Source: Catellatospora methionotrophica (GTDB lineage Bacteria; Actinomycetota; Actinomycetes; Mycobacteriales; Micromonosporaceae). From it: 54,084 nt of DNA. Below the pieces are notes generated by a model. The model ran no database searches and had not been told where the DNA came from. It was given only the letters and a program-made list of their open reading frames with translations. The number at the start of each line of letters is the position of its first letter. The stretch's first letter is position 1. Positions 1 through 8,605 of the stretch are shown piece by piece. The DNA is taken from positions 1-54,084 of the forward strand of contig NZ_JAAOTJ010000029.1 of assembly GCF_011297335.1 (NCBI RefSeq), written 5' to 3'. Position numbers and translations under genes: made by a program.

Positions 1-310
1 TGTCGGCGATGATGAACTTGCGCCGAGGGGTCGCGAAGTAGCGGTAGGCGACGTCGATGGTGATGCCCTGTTCCCGCTCGGCGCGCAGGCCGTCGGTGAG
101 CAGCGCCAGGTTCGTGTACTCGTCACCACGCGCCGCACTGACGGCTTCGACGGCTTCGAGCTGGTCCTCGAACAGCGACTTCGTGTCGTACAGCAGCCGG
201 CCGATCAACGTCGACTTACCGTCGTCGACCGAACCGGCCGTCGCGAAGCGCAGCAGGTCGACCCTGGCCTCCGCACGGGCCTCGGACGTGGGCTCAGCAA
301 CAGCGGTCAT
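1..310 (-). CDS. cysN: Sulfate adenylyltransferase subunit 1, N-terminal part (cut by window edge)
   Basis: The first ~103 residues of the GTPase subunit of ATP sulfurylase, which uses GTP hydrolysis to drive APS formation by CysD in assimilatory sulfate activation. A translational-GTPase P-loop (GSVDDGKST) lies about 25-35 residues from the start, followed by the switch region '[15 protein letters not shown]' typical of CysN. The start ATG (308-310) overlaps the cysD stop as TGATG, so the two subunits are translationally coupled. The rest of the gene runs off the left edge, so I cannot tell whether a CysC kinase domain is fused. Confidence 0.95.
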   Translation of the reverse strand, partial: MTAVAEPTSEARAEARVDLLRFATAGSVDDGKSTLIGRLLYDTKSLFEDQLEAVEAVSAARGDEYTNLALLTDGLRAEREQGITIDVAYRYFATPRRKFIIAD

Positions 311-1236
311 CAGAAGTACCCCTCACGCTTGCGGTCTTCCATCGCCGCTTCACTGACCTTGTCATCACCACGGGTCGCGCCGCGTTCGGTGACCCGTGTG
401 GCGGCGACCTCGGCGATGACCTTCTCGACCGTGTCGGCCTCCGACGCGACCGCCGCGGTCAGGGTCGCGTCGCCGACGGTGCGGTAGCGCACCCGGGCCT
501 TGAACACGTTCTCGCCGGGCTTGGCGGTGATGAACTCGTTGACCGCGAACAGCATCCCGTCACGGTTGACGACCTCACGCTCATGCGCGTAGTAGATCGA
601 CGGCAGCGGGATCTCCTCCCGCGCGATGTAGTGCCAGATGTCCAGCTCGGTCCAGTTCGACAACGGGAACACCCGAATGCTCTCACCAGGGTGATGCCTA
701 CCGTTGTAAAGGCTCCACAGCTCAGGGCGCTGGTTCTTCGGATCCCACTGCCCGAACTCGTCCCGGAACGAGAACACCCGCTCCTTGGCCCGAGCCTTCT
801 CCTCATCCCGACGCGCACCACCGAACAACGCATCGAACCGGTACTTGTCCACCGCGTCCAACAACACCGGCGTCTGAATCCGGTTCCGCGAACCACCAGC
901 GGGCTCCGTCACCAGACCACGCGCGATCGCCTCCGGGACCGACGCCACGATCAGCTGCAAACCGAGTTCGTCCACCCGGCGGTCCCGGTATTCGAGCACC
1001 TCGGGAAAGTTGTGACCCGTGTCGACGTGCATCACCGGGAAAGGGATCCGGCCCGGAGCGAACGCCTTCTGCGCCAAACGCAGCATCACGATCGAATCCT
1101 TGCCACCCGAGAACAGCAGCACCGGCCGCTCGAACTCCGCCACCACCTCCCGCATCACGAAGACACTCTCGGCTTCGAGAGCGTCGAGGTGGGAGACCCG
1201 GTACGCAGCCGGCTGCTCAGACGCAGGCTGGATCAT
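310..1236 (-). CDS. cysD: Sulfate adenylyltransferase subunit 2
   Basis: Catalytic subunit of ATP sulfurylase (ATP + sulfate to APS + PPi), 308 aa, normal length for the family. The PP-loop SGGKDS is at about residues 43-48, followed by the '[11 protein letters not shown]' and '[18 protein letters not shown]' segments typical of CysD. It ends in the conserved '[10 protein letters not shown]'. The ATG at 1236 has a GGAAAGG-type ribosome site about 8 nt upstream. The gene overlaps cysN by one base and sits 61 bp after cysQ, with a small dyad in the gap, so cysDN may also have its own promoter. Confidence 0.97.
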   Translation of the reverse strand: MIQPASEQPAAYRVSHLDALEAESVFVMREVVAEFERPVLLFSGGKDSIVMLRLAQKAFAPGRIPFPVMHVDTGHNFPEVLEYRDRRVDELGLQLIVASVPEAIARGLVTEPAGGSRNRIQTPVLLDAVDKYRFDALFGGARRDEEKARAKERVFSFRDEFGQWDPKNQRPELWSLYNGRHHPGESIRVFPLSNWTELDIWHYIAREEIPLPSIYYAHEREVVNRDGMLFAVNEFITAKPGENVFKARVRYRTVGDATLTAAVASEADTVEKVIAEVAATRVTERGATRGDDKVSEAAMEDRKREGYF

Positions 1237-1277
1237 ATCCAGACCTTTCCTAGTGAATTACTCGGGAATCTAACCTA

Positions 1278-1293
1278 CACGCGGTCGCGCGTG
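1278..1293. promoter_or_regulatory. Short dyad between cysQ and cysD
   Basis: CACGCG-GTCG-CGCGTG is a perfect 6-bp inverted repeat just after the cysQ stop. On the minus strand it is followed by an AT-richer stretch (TAGGTTAGATT) that could be a -10 region for cysDN. It could be a weak attenuator or an operator. No T-run follows, so a terminator is less likely. Confidence 0.3.
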
Positions 1294-1297
1294 CCGA

Positions 1298-2077
1298 TCA
1301 AGAATGCTGTGACACGGCCGACAGCAGGTCAGCGGCCAGGTCGCGGCGGCAGACGATCAGATCGGGCAGGCTCGCGTCGGACTGGTTGTATATCAGCGGC
1401 GAACCGTCGATGCGCGACGTGAACAGGCCGGCGGCAGCGGCGACGGCGACCGGCGCGGCCGAGTCCCACTCGTACTGCCCGCCACCGTGGATGTACGCGT
1501 CGACCTCACCGGTCACCACTGCGGCGATCTTGGCACCGGCGGAGCCCATCGGCACGAGTTCCGCGCCGACCTGCTCGGCGACCGCGGCGAGGAAGTACGG
1601 CGGGCGGGTGCGGCTGGTCGCGATGCGGATCGGGCCGCCTGCGGCGACCTGCGGGGACAGCGGCGGGTACGGCGCGGCGGGCTCGCTGCCCAGCACGCGC
1701 TGCTGCGCGGGCAGGCCGACGGCCCCGGCCGCGAGCACACCCGTGGACTCGCCGGTACGCCGCCACAGGGCGACGTGCACGGCCCAGTCGGCGCGGCCCT
1801 GCTCGCCGAACTCGCGGGTGCCGTCGAGCGGGTCGATGATCCACAGCCGGTTGGCGGTGAGCCGGGCCGGGTCGTCGACGCCCTCCTCGCTCAGCACCGC
1901 GTCGGCGGGCCGCCAGCGGGCCAGCTCCGTCATGAGCAGGTCGTGCGAGCGCTTGTCACCGGCGGCGCGCAGGCCCGCCGGGTCGTCGAAACCGAGCTCG
2001 TCACGAAGGGCGAGCAGCAGGTCGCCGGCCTGTCGGGCCAGCCATACGGCGAAGGCGCCGTCTTCCACCGGGGGCAT
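1298..2077 (-). CDS. cysQ: 3'(2'),5'-bisphosphate nucleotidase (CysQ, inositol monophosphatase superfamily)
   Basis: 259 aa. Metal-dependent phosphatase that recycles PAP/PAPS from sulfate metabolism. Visible motifs: EE at about 64-65, the metal-binding 'IDPLDGTREF' at about 81-90, and a C-terminal 'YEWDSAAPVAVA' that matches the WDxAAP motif. Its start ATG overlaps the stop of the upstream sugar transferase (TGATG), indicating translational coupling. cysDN lies just downstream, which supports a role in sulfur metabolism rather than inositol phosphate hydrolysis. Confidence 0.9.
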   Translation of the reverse strand: MPPVEDGAFAVWLARQAGDLLLALRDELGFDDPAGLRAAGDKRSHDLLMTELARWRPADAVLSEEGVDDPARLTANRLWIIDPLDGTREFGEQGRADWAVHVALWRRTGESTGVLAAGAVGLPAQQRVLGSEPAAPYPPLSPQVAAGGPIRIATSRTRPPYFLAAVAEQVGAELVPMGSAGAKIAAVVTGEVDAYIHGGGQYEWDSAAPVAVAAAAGLFTSRIDGSPLIYNQSDASLPDLIVCRRDLAADLLSAVSQHS

Positions 2078-3720
2078 CAGTACGCTCCAGAGCTACGGGC
2101 AACGGCGGTCAGCGTACGCAGGAGTATGAGCAGGTCCATGGACATTGACCAGTTCTCGACATAGCGGAGGTCCAACCGGACCGCCTCCTCCCACGGCAGG
2201 TCGGATCGCCCGGAGACCTGCCAGAGTCCTGTCATCCCGGGCTTCACCGCCAGCCTGCGCCGCACGTCGTCGGCGTACGCGGCGACCTCGCGGGGCAGCG
2301 GCGGCCGTGGCCCCACCAGCGACATCTGCCCCAGCAGCACATTCAGCAACTGCGGCAGCTCGTCCAGCGAGTAGCGGCGCATCCATTTGCCCATCGCGGT
2401 CACCCGCGGGTCATCCCGGATCTTGAACAGCACTCCGTCGTGCTCGTTGAGATGCTTCAGCTCGGCAAGCCGCGCCTCGGCGTCGGTGTACATGGTACGG
2501 AACTTGTAGATGACGAACTCGCGGCCGTCCCTACCTACCCTGACCTGCTTGAACAGCGCCGGTCCGGCCGAGTCGATGCGCAGCGCCATCGCGATCACCA
2601 GCAGCAGCGGCGCGGACAGCACCAGCAGCAGCGCCGCCCCGGCCCGGTCCATCAGCTCCTTCATGACCCGGCTGCCGCCGGACAGCCGCGGATGTTCCAC
2701 GTGCAACATCGGCAGCCCGTCGACCGGGCGGATGGTGGTGCGGCCACCGGCGACGTCGATCAGCGAACTGGCCACGATCAGGTCGATCTCGTCGCGCTCC
2801 AGCTGCCAGGCCATCCGGCGCAGCGCGTGCCCGTCCAGCTCGGGGCAGCTGAGCACGATCACGGTGTCGGCGCCCGCGGCGCGTACGGCGGGCGCGACGT
2901 CGTCGAAGGTGCCGTACACCGGCAGCCCTACCCGGCCGTCGCTGCCGCGCGGCACGCACGCGCCGACGACCTCCAGGCCGTGGAACCGTTCGCGGCACAG
3001 CTGCCGGGTCAGGCCGATGATGGCCAGCTCGTGCCCGACCACGATGGTCCGGCGCAGGCAGGAGCCGCGCTCGCGCCGCCGGTGCAGCCGCTTGCGGATC
3101 GCGAACCGGGTCACCACCAGCGTGCCGGTCGCGGCGGGCAGCGCGATGAGCACGTACGAGCGGGCGGTGGGCAGTTCGAGGGCGTACGAGCCGACGGCCG
3201 CGGTCGCGATCAGCCACAGCCCGCCGCGCATGACCCGGTCGTACTCCTGCGTGCCGACGTACAGGTAACGCTTGTCGTAGGCCCTGGTCAGCGCCAGCGA
3301 CGCGAGCAGCGCGAACGGGAACGCCAGCGACAGCAGCACGTAGGTGCTGGTGTACGGCGTGATCGAGGTGCCGAAGCGCAGCATGTAGACGAGCACGCCC
3401 GCCGCCGCGCCGACCAGCAGGTCCGAGCCGAGCAGGGTACGCAGGTAACGCTGCTCCCAGCCCTTGCGGCGGTCCAGCACGCGCATCGGGGTGCCGATGT
3501 GGGTGCTGCCCCGGTGCAGTGGGCGGCGGCTCGCCGCGGGGCGGTTCGTCGGCGTCTGCGGGCGTACCGCGACCAGGCCCACCGGTGCGGGGCTGAACGG
3601 CGCGGGACCGGCGGGCGTGGGTGTCGCGGTGTACGACAGCGCCCCGGACGCGTCGATGTGCCGGTGGCGCTGCGGATAGGGCCGCGGGCCGCGCCGGTCG
3701 TCGTCTCGGCGCTGCTCCAT
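2077..3720 (-). CDS. Exopolysaccharide polyprenyl-phosphate sugar-1-phosphate transferase
   Basis: 547 aa, WbaP/WcaJ-type initiating glycosyltransferase that loads a sugar-1-phosphate onto undecaprenyl phosphate at the membrane. A basic, proline-rich N-terminus of about 95 aa is followed by four predicted membrane segments and a CoA-binding-like middle domain. The complete catalytic bacterial sugar transferase domain fills the last ~190 aa ('KFRTMYTDAE', 'RRYSLDELPQLLNV', 'SLVGPRPPLP', 'KPGMTGLWQVSGRS'). I chose the ATG at 3720 because GGGGGG lies about 8 nt upstream; a GTG at 3738 is possible. Its stop overlaps the cysQ start, an unusual pairing of polysaccharide initiation with sulfur activation. 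Confidence 0.9.
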   Translation of the reverse strand: MEQRRDDDRRGPRPYPQRHRHIDASGALSYTATPTPAGPAPFSPAPVGLVAVRPQTPTNRPAASRRPLHRGSTHIGTPMRVLDRRKGWEQRYLRTLLGSDLLVGAAAGVLVYMLRFGTSITPYTSTYVLLSLAFPFALLASLALTRAYDKRYLYVGTQEYDRVMRGGLWLIATAAVGSYALELPTARSYVLIALPAATGTLVVTRFAIRKRLHRRRERGSCLRRTIVVGHELAIIGLTRQLCRERFHGLEVVGACVPRGSDGRVGLPVYGTFDDVAPAVRAAGADTVIVLSCPELDGHALRRMAWQLERDEIDLIVASSLIDVAGGRTTIRPVDGLPMLHVEHPRLSGGSRVMKELMDRAGAALLLVLSAPLLLVIAMALRIDSAGPALFKQVRVGRDGREFVIYKFRTMYTDAEARLAELKHLNEHDGVLFKIRDDPRVTAMGKWMRRYSLDELPQLLNVLLGQMSLVGPRPPLPREVAAYADDVRRRLAVKPGMTGLWQVSGRSDLPWEEAVRLDLRYVENWSMSMDLLILLRTLTAVARSSGAY

Positions 3721-3841
3721 GGAAATGCCCCCCGTCACGACCCGGCGACACCTGCGGCCTACGGAAATCGGGCAGGGCAGGTGCGCCTGACGGTTACAAC
3801 GCGATAATGGGGCAAATGTGACGGCGGCGAGCTGTCGGGGA

Positions 3842-4435
3842 TCAGGCGGTGTGGTACGTCTGCTGCGCCGCGGCCAGGCCGCCCTTGACGACCGCCTCCA
3901 CCGCGTCCGCCGCCCGGTCCACGAGGAACTCCAGCTCCTTGCGTTCGGCGGTGGAGAAGTCGGACAGCACGAAGTCCGCCGGGTCCTGGCGGCCGGGCGG
4001 GCGGCCCACGCCGAAACGCACCCGCACGTACTCCTTGGTGGCCAGCGACTTCGTCATCGAGCGCAGCCCGTTGTGGCCGCCCTCGCCGCCGCCCACCTTC
4101 AGCCGCAGCTGCCCGTACGGAATGTCCAGCTCGTCGTGCACCGCGATGATCTGCTCCGCCGGAACCTTGTAGAACTGGCTCAGCGCCGCGGCCGGACCCC
4201 CCGACAGGTTCATGAAGGTCAGCGGCTTCACCAGGATCAGCCGGGGCGCGTCCACCCCGACGCCCAGCCGGGCCTCGGCGACGTCGGCGACGGCCTTGCG
4301 GTGCCGGCCGAACTTCACCCTCGTGCGCTCGGCCAGCAGGTCGGCGATGAAGAACCCGACATTGTGCCGGTTACCCGCGTACTGCGTGCCCGGATTGCCC
4401 AGGCCGACGATCAGCCACGGTGCGGCCTGCTCCAT
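3842..4435 (-). CDS. pth: Peptidyl-tRNA hydrolase
   Basis: 197 aa. Releases tRNA from prematurely dropped peptidyl-tRNA in the cytoplasm. The family signature '[21 protein letters not shown]' region carries the catalytic His, and '[16 protein letters not shown]' and '[11 protein letters not shown]' are both present. The ATG at 4435 is chosen because AGGGAG lies 5 nt upstream; the TTG and GTG codons just before it lie too close to that site. It follows rplY on the same strand, the common actinobacterial rplY-pth pair, with a strong hairpin between them. Confidence 0.97.
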   Translation of the reverse strand: MEQAAPWLIVGLGNPGTQYAGNRHNVGFFIADLLAERTRVKFGRHRKAVADVAEARLGVGVDAPRLILVKPLTFMNLSGGPAAALSQFYKVPAEQIIAVHDELDIPYGQLRLKVGGGEGGHNGLRSMTKSLATKEYVRVRFGVGRPPGRQDPADFVLSDFSTAERKELEFLVDRAADAVEAVVKGGLAAAQQTYHTA

Positions 4436-4456
4436 CAACACTCCCTGAATACACTC

Positions 4457-4495
4457 GTGGCGTCCTTCACGCTCTCACAGCATGAAGGACGCCAC
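4457..4495 (-). terminator. Hairpin between rplY and pth
   Basis: A perfect 13-bp inverted repeat (GTGGCGTCCTTCA ... TGAAGGACGCCAC) with a 13-nt loop, starting 14 bp after the rplY stop. No T-run follows, so it is probably a partial terminator or mRNA-stability hairpin that sets rplY expression above pth. Confidence 0.65.
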
Positions 4496-4508
4496 GGTCG
4501 AACGTGGA

Positions 4509-5147
4509 TCAGGCCTCCGCGGCCACGGTCTCGGCAGCTTCGTCGGCCTCGGCCTCGGCGGCCTCCGGAGCCTCGGCGGTCTCGCCCTCGAGCTGCTCGG
4601 CGGTCGGCGCCGCGGACACGATGGCGACCATGGTGTCGGCGTCGACGGCCAGCTGCGAGCCCTTCGGCAGCTTGATGTCACCGGCGGTGACGTGCGAACC
4701 GGCCTCCAGGCCCTCGATCGAGGCCTCGACGAACTCCGGCAGGTGCAGCGCCTCGGCGATCAGCGAGATCTTGTCGTGCTCGTGCATGACCAGCGTGCCC
4801 TTGGCGGCCTCGCCGACCAGGTGCACCGGCACGTCGACGGTGACCTGCTCGCCGCGCTTGACGATGAGCATGTCGATGTGCTCGAAGGTGTCCTTCAGCG
4901 GGTCGCGCTGGATGGCCTTCGGCAGCGCCAGGGTCTTGGTGCCGTCGGGGCCGACGAGCTCGAACACGGTGTTGATGCCACCGTGGCGGATCGCGGCGGC
5001 GAACTCACGGGCCGGCACGGCGATGTGGCGCGGGGCCTCACCGTGGCCGTAGATGACGGCGGGCACGAGGCCCGCCCGACGGGTGCGACGCGCGCCACCC
5101 TTGCCGAACTCGGTACGCGGCTCGGCGCTGATCTTAACTTCAGACAC
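4509..5147 (-). CDS. rplY: 50S ribosomal protein L25 / general stress protein Ctc
   Basis: 212 aa, long CTC-type L25 that binds 5S rRNA. The N-terminal L25 domain has 'EFGKGGARRTRRAGLVPAVIYG', and the TL5 C-terminal beta domain includes 'HEHDKISLIAEALHLPEFVE'. The last ~30 residues are an acidic Ala/Glu-rich tail (EAPEAAEAEADEAAETVAAE), common in actinobacteria. The GTG start at 5147 has GGAG 7 nt upstream. It is downstream of prs and upstream of pth, a conserved order in this phylum. Confidence 0.96.
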   Translation of the reverse strand: MSEVKISAEPRTEFGKGGARRTRRAGLVPAVIYGHGEAPRHIAVPAREFAAAIRHGGINTVFELVGPDGTKTLALPKAIQRDPLKDTFEHIDMLIVKRGEQVTVDVPVHLVGEAAKGTLVMHEHDKISLIAEALHLPEFVEASIEGLEAGSHVTAGDIKLPKGSQLAVDADTMVAIVSAAPTAEQLEGETAEAPEAAEAEADEAAETVAAEA

Positions 5148-5549
5148 GATTCATCTCCTGCTCAACGGGTCTCTGTCAGGCCGAGCGAACGAGGGCGCGC
5201 GGGGTGACATGACCCGGAGCACCGCGTCGATCACGGCGCCATCAACAGGCTTTTCGACCCGCAGGGCACCCTCGCCGTGGCAACCCGATTACTGTACCCG
5301 ATCACTTTCGGTGATCCCCGCCGGGGCAACGCATGTCACCCCTCTCCCGCGTTTGAAACGCCAGCCCCACCCCCACCTGCCCGGTCCCGGCGACCCGGCC
5401 CCGGCGCGCGCGGGCAAGCCTCGCCTCACATAGACGCTGGCCTATCACATCGAAGAATTCGCGGTGAAATTCGATGTGATAGGCCAGCGTCGATCAGGAA
5501 CAGGGCTCGGGCAACCCACCTGCGAGGGGAGCCGAGTGAAGGGGGCTCG
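5148..5549. other. 402-bp intergenic region between prs and rplY
   Basis: No convincing gene on either strand. It holds the first 63-bp palindromic element (5431-5493), 57 bp after the prs stop, and presumably the rplY promoter in 5148-5430. I could not pick out a convincing -10/-35 pair in that part. The AT-richest stretch is around 5285-5330. Confidence 0.6.
5431..5493. repeat. 63-bp dispersed palindrome, copy 1
   Basis: Left arm 5431-5453, 17-bp centre 5454-5470, right arm 5471-5493. The outer core TAGACGCTGGCCTAT is shared with four other copies. One arm mismatch lies near the outer end (right arm ends CGTCGA instead of CGTCTA). The inner arm is CACATCGA/TCGATGTG. The centre can form TTC-GCGGT-GAA. 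It lies 57 bp past the prs stop, between two minus-strand genes. Confidence 0.95.
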
Positions 5550-6530
5550 TCAGCTGAGGCCGCCGAAGAGGGTGGTGACGGAGCCGTCGTCGAAGACCTC
5601 GCGGATCGCGCGGGCCAGCAGCGGGGCGATGGAGAGCACGGTCAGCTTGTCGAACGCCTTGTCGGGGCCGAGCGGCAGCGTGTTGGTGACGATGACCTCG
5701 CTGATGCGGCTGTTCTTCAGGCGCTCGGTGGCGGGGTCGGAGTGCACGGCGTGCGTGGTCGTCACGATGACGTCGGCCGCGCCGTTGTCGAACAGGATGT
5801 CCGCGGCCTTGCAGATCGTGCCCGCGGTGTCGATCATGTCGTCGACCAGGATGCAGGTGCGCCCCGCGACCTCGCCGATGACCCGGTTCGCGACCACCTG
5901 GTTCGGCTTGAGCGGGTCACGGGTCTTGTGGATGAACGCCAGCGGGCAGCCGCCAAGACGGTCGGTCCAGCGCTCACCGACCCGCACCCGGCCCGAGTCC
6001 GGCGACACCACGGTCAGCTCGCGGTGGCCGTAGTTGGCCTGTACGTAGTCGGCGAGGATGTCCATCGCGAACAGGTGGTCCACCGGGCCGTCGAAGAAGC
6101 CCTGGATCTGCGCGGTGTGCAGGTCGACGGTCAGGATGCGGTTCGCGCCCGCGGTCTTGAGCAGGTCCGCGATGAGCCGCGCGGAGATCGGCTCACGGCC
6201 GCGGTGCTTCTTGTCCTGGCGGGCGTACGGGTAGAACGGCAGCACCACGGTGATGCGCTTGGCCGAGCCGCGCTTCGCCGCGTCGATCATCAGCAGGGTC
6301 TCCATGATCCAGTTGTTCACCGGCTGGGTCATGGACTGGACGATGAAGGCGTCCGAACCGCGGACGGACTCCTTGTAACGGACAAACGTCTCACCGCTGG
6401 CGAAGTCATACGCCGTCGTGGGGGTCACCCCCACACCCAGCACCTCGCCGATCTCCTTCGCGAGCTCGGGGTAGGCCCGGCCCGAGAAAAGCATCAGATT
6501 CTTGCGGTTCTCAGTGACGATGCTGCCCAT
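5550..6530 (-). CDS. prs: Ribose-phosphate pyrophosphokinase
   Basis: 326 aa, class I PRPP synthetase making PRPP from ribose-5-phosphate and ATP for nucleotide, His and Trp synthesis. Motifs: 'FVRYKESVRGSDAFIVQS', 'PFYPYARQDKKHRGREPIS' (ATP/Mg loop), 'DLHTAQIQGFF', and the PRPP-binding 'CILVDDMIDTAGTICKAA'. AAGGGG lies upstream of the ATG at 6530. It sits one gene away from glmU, and prs next to glmU is a frequent actinobacterial arrangement. Here a small divergent LuxR-type gene separates them. Confidence 0.97.
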   Translation of the reverse strand: MGSIVTENRKNLMLFSGRAYPELAKEIGEVLGVGVTPTTAYDFASGETFVRYKESVRGSDAFIVQSMTQPVNNWIMETLLMIDAAKRGSAKRITVVLPFYPYARQDKKHRGREPISARLIADLLKTAGANRILTVDLHTAQIQGFFDGPVDHLFAMDILADYVQANYGHRELTVVSPDSGRVRVGERWTDRLGGCPLAFIHKTRDPLKPNQVVANRVIGEVAGRTCILVDDMIDTAGTICKAADILFDNGAADVIVTTTHAVHSDPATERLKNSRISEVIVTNTLPLGPDKAFDKLTVLSIAPLLARAIREVFDDGSVTTLFGGLS

Positions 6531-6689
6531 CGGCTTGCCGCCCCTTCACGATGGTCTGCGGTCAGTATCACCTTTTCGGTTCATCCTCTCCCGGCGGTTC
6601 GCCAACCAGCCAGCAAGGCCGTTCCCGGGTGCGACAGATCACGGACAGATCGCTTGCCTTCGAGTTCACGCAGCTGACATGAGGGTGCC

Positions 6690-6719
6690 TTGCCCGGTCC
6701 CACGGGCGGGCGCTACCTT
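6690..6719 (+). promoter_or_regulatory. Candidate promoter of the mini-LuxR gene
   Basis: TTGCCC (6690-6695) and TACCTT (6714-6719) are separated by 18 bp, a plausible housekeeping-type -35/-10 pair about 40 bp before the ATG at 6758. Confidence 0.35.
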
Positions 6720-6757
6720 CGTTAGGCACAGGTGTCCGCACAGAGAGGCTGCACCCG

Positions 6758-6997
6758 ATGGCCCGGGACCGGTCCGGAGAACCGACGCTCGTACAGCGCC
6801 GGATCCTCCTGCTGCTCGCCGCAGGTTTCACCGTGCAGACGATCACGAAGCTGGTCTTCCTCAGCGAGCGCGCCGTGCACGACCACATCGCCAACCTCAA
6901 GCAGGCCACCGGCGCGAAGAACCAGTTCTCCCTCGGGGCCGAGGCCGCCAAGCGCGGCTGGCTCGAGGGCGAGGACGAGCAGCCCGAGCGCCGCTGA
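6758..6997 (+). CDS. Stand-alone LuxR-type helix-turn-helix protein
   Basis: 79 aa, consisting almost entirely of a GerE/LuxR DNA-binding domain: 'LLLLAAGFTVQTITKLVFLSERAV' then 'HDHIANLKQATGAKNQF'. No receiver or sensor domain is attached, so it resembles the C-terminal output domain of NarL/FixJ regulators on its own. GAGAGG lies about 9 nt upstream of the ATG. It is divergent from prs, convergent with glmU, and ends just before a strong hairpin. Target genes are unknown; it may regulate its neighbours or act as a partner of a larger regulator. Confidence 0.82.
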   Translation: MARDRSGEPTLVQRRILLLLAAGFTVQTITKLVFLSERAVHDHIANLKQATGAKNQFSLGAEAAKRGWLEGEDEQPERR

Positions 6998-7013
6998 CCC
7001 TGGCCCGCATACG

Positions 7014-7051
7014 AAAGAAGGCGCGACCCCGCGAGGGGCCGCGCCTTCTTT
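7014..7051. terminator. Bidirectional terminator between the mini-LuxR gene and glmU
   Basis: Perfect 12-bp outer stem AAAGAAGGCGCG / CGCGCCTTCTTT with an inner CCCC-GCGA-GGGG stem, flanked by A-run and T-run, between convergent stops at 6997 and 7057. Serves both genes. Confidence 0.9.
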
Positions 7052-7056
7052 GATGT

Positions 7057-8487
7057 TCAGCCCTCTTCGGAGGTCGCCTGCTCGGCGCGCTCGGCAGCCT
7101 CGGCCGCCGCGCTGCCCGGACGCGACCGGCGCACCCAGCCCTCGATGTTGCGCTGGTGCGCCCGCGCCACCGCGAGCGCCCCCGCCGGGACGTCCTTGTC
7201 GATCACCGAACCGGCCGCCGTGTACGCCCCGTCGCCGATGCGCACCGGCGCCACGAACGTGGTGTCACAGCTCGTCTTCACGTGCGAGCCGATCACGGTG
7301 TGGCTCTTGGTGCTGCCGCTGTAGTTCGCGAACAGGTTGCCCGCGCCGATGTTGGTCTGCTCGCCGATCGTCGCGTCACCCACGTACGTCAGGTGCGGCA
7401 CCTTCGTGCCCTCGCCCAGCGACGCGTTCTTGATCTCGACGAACGTGCCGACCTTGCCCTTGCGCCCGATCCGCGCCCCCGGACGCAGGTACGCGTACGG
7501 GCCCACGGACACGTTCGGGCCGATCTCGGCCTGCACCGCGTGCGCGCGTACGACCTGGGCCTGCTCGCCCACCACGGTGTCGATCAGCGTCACGTCCGGG
7601 CCGATCACGGCGCCGGTGGCCACGCTCGTCGCCCCGCGAAGCTGCACGTTGGGCTCCAGCAGCGCGTCGCGCTCGACCGTCACGGTGGCGTCGACCCAGG
7701 TCGTGGCCGGGTCGACGATGGTCACGCCGGAGCGCATCAGGTCCAGGTTGATCCGGTCGCGCAGCAGCGCCCGCAGCGACGCCAGCTCGGCCCGGTCGTT
7801 GCAGCCCAGCGTCTCGGCCGCGTCGCCGGCCAGGTGCACGCGCACCGGCGAGCCCTGTGTCACGAACAGCTCGAAGACGTCGGTCAGGTACTCCTCGCCC
7901 TGGTCGTTGTCGGTGGTCAGCTTCGCCAGCGCGGTCCGCAGCGCGGCCGCGTCGAACGCGTAGATGCCCGCGTTGATCTCGCGGATCGCGCGCTGCTCCG
8001 GGGTCGCGTCGCGCTCCTCGACGATGCGGGACAGCCCGCCGTCGGCGTCGCGGACCAGGCGGCCCAGGCCGGTCGGGTCAGGCACCGACGCGCCCAGCAC
8101 GGTCGCCGCCGCGCCCGCCGACTCGTGCGCCTCGACCAGGTCCTGCAGGGTCTGCGCCCGCAGCAGCGGCACGTCGCCGTTGAGCACCACGACGGTGCCG
8201 TCCAGCTCGCCGAGCGCCTCGATCGCGATGCGCACCGCATGACCGGTGCCGTTCTGCTGCGCCTGCAGCGCGGTGCTCACGTCCGGCGCGATCTCGGACA
8301 GGTGCGCGGTGACCTGGTCTGCCCGGTTGCCGACGACGGCCAGGGTGCGCTGCGCGCCGAGCGGGGCGGCTGCGGTCAGCACGTGGCCGACCAGGGAGCG
8401 GCCGAGCAGCGGATGCAGCATCTTCGGCAGGTCCGACTTCATCCGCTTACCCTCGCCCGCCGCGAGAACGATCACCGTACGAGTCAC
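7057..8487 (-). CDS. glmU: Bifunctional GlmU: GlcNAc-1-P uridyltransferase / GlcN-1-P acetyltransferase
   Basis: 476 aa. Makes UDP-GlcNAc, the precursor of peptidoglycan, from glucosamine-1-phosphate. The N-terminal pyrophosphorylase domain begins '[20 protein letters not shown]' and includes 'NGTGHAV' and 'LNGDVPLL'. The C-terminal left-handed beta-helix has hexapeptide repeats with '[19 protein letters not shown]' and '[11 protein letters not shown]'. A ~20-aa acidic tail follows. The start is GTG at 8487. tRNA-Gln lies 32 bp upstream on the same strand. Confidence 0.97.
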   Translation of the reverse strand: MTRTVIVLAAGEGKRMKSDLPKMLHPLLGRSLVGHVLTAAAPLGAQRTLAVVGNRADQVTAHLSEIAPDVSTALQAQQNGTGHAVRIAIEALGELDGTVVVLNGDVPLLRAQTLQDLVEAHESAGAAATVLGASVPDPTGLGRLVRDADGGLSRIVEERDATPEQRAIREINAGIYAFDAAALRTALAKLTTDNDQGEEYLTDVFELFVTQGSPVRVHLAGDAAETLGCNDRAELASLRALLRDRINLDLMRSGVTIVDPATTWVDATVTVERDALLEPNVQLRGATSVATGAVIGPDVTLIDTVVGEQAQVVRAHAVQAEIGPNVSVGPYAYLRPGARIGRKGKVGTFVEIKNASLGEGTKVPHLTYVGDATIGEQTNIGAGNLFANYSGSTKSHTVIGSHVKTSCDTTFVAPVRIGDGAYTAAGSVIDKDVPAGALAVARAHQRNIEGWVRRSRPGSAAAEAAERAEQATSEEG

Positions 8488-8519
8488 GAGCTGCCCATCT
8501 CCTTACGTGGCCTTACTAG

Positions 8520-8591
8520 CTGGGGCGCCTGGACTCGAACCAGGACCGTCCAGATTCAAAGTCTGGTGAGCTGCCATTACTCCACGCCCCA
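8520..8591 (-). tRNA. tRNA-Gln (anticodon TTG)
   Basis: Cloverleaf read on the minus strand: acceptor TGGGGCG/CGCCCCA, anticodon stem CCAGA/TCTGG with loop CTTTGAA giving anticodon TTG, and T-arm with GGTTCGAGTCC. The 3' end is followed by CTA, so CCA is not encoded. Confidence 0.95.
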
Positions 8592-8605
8592 TCCGGCGCC
8601 AAAGC

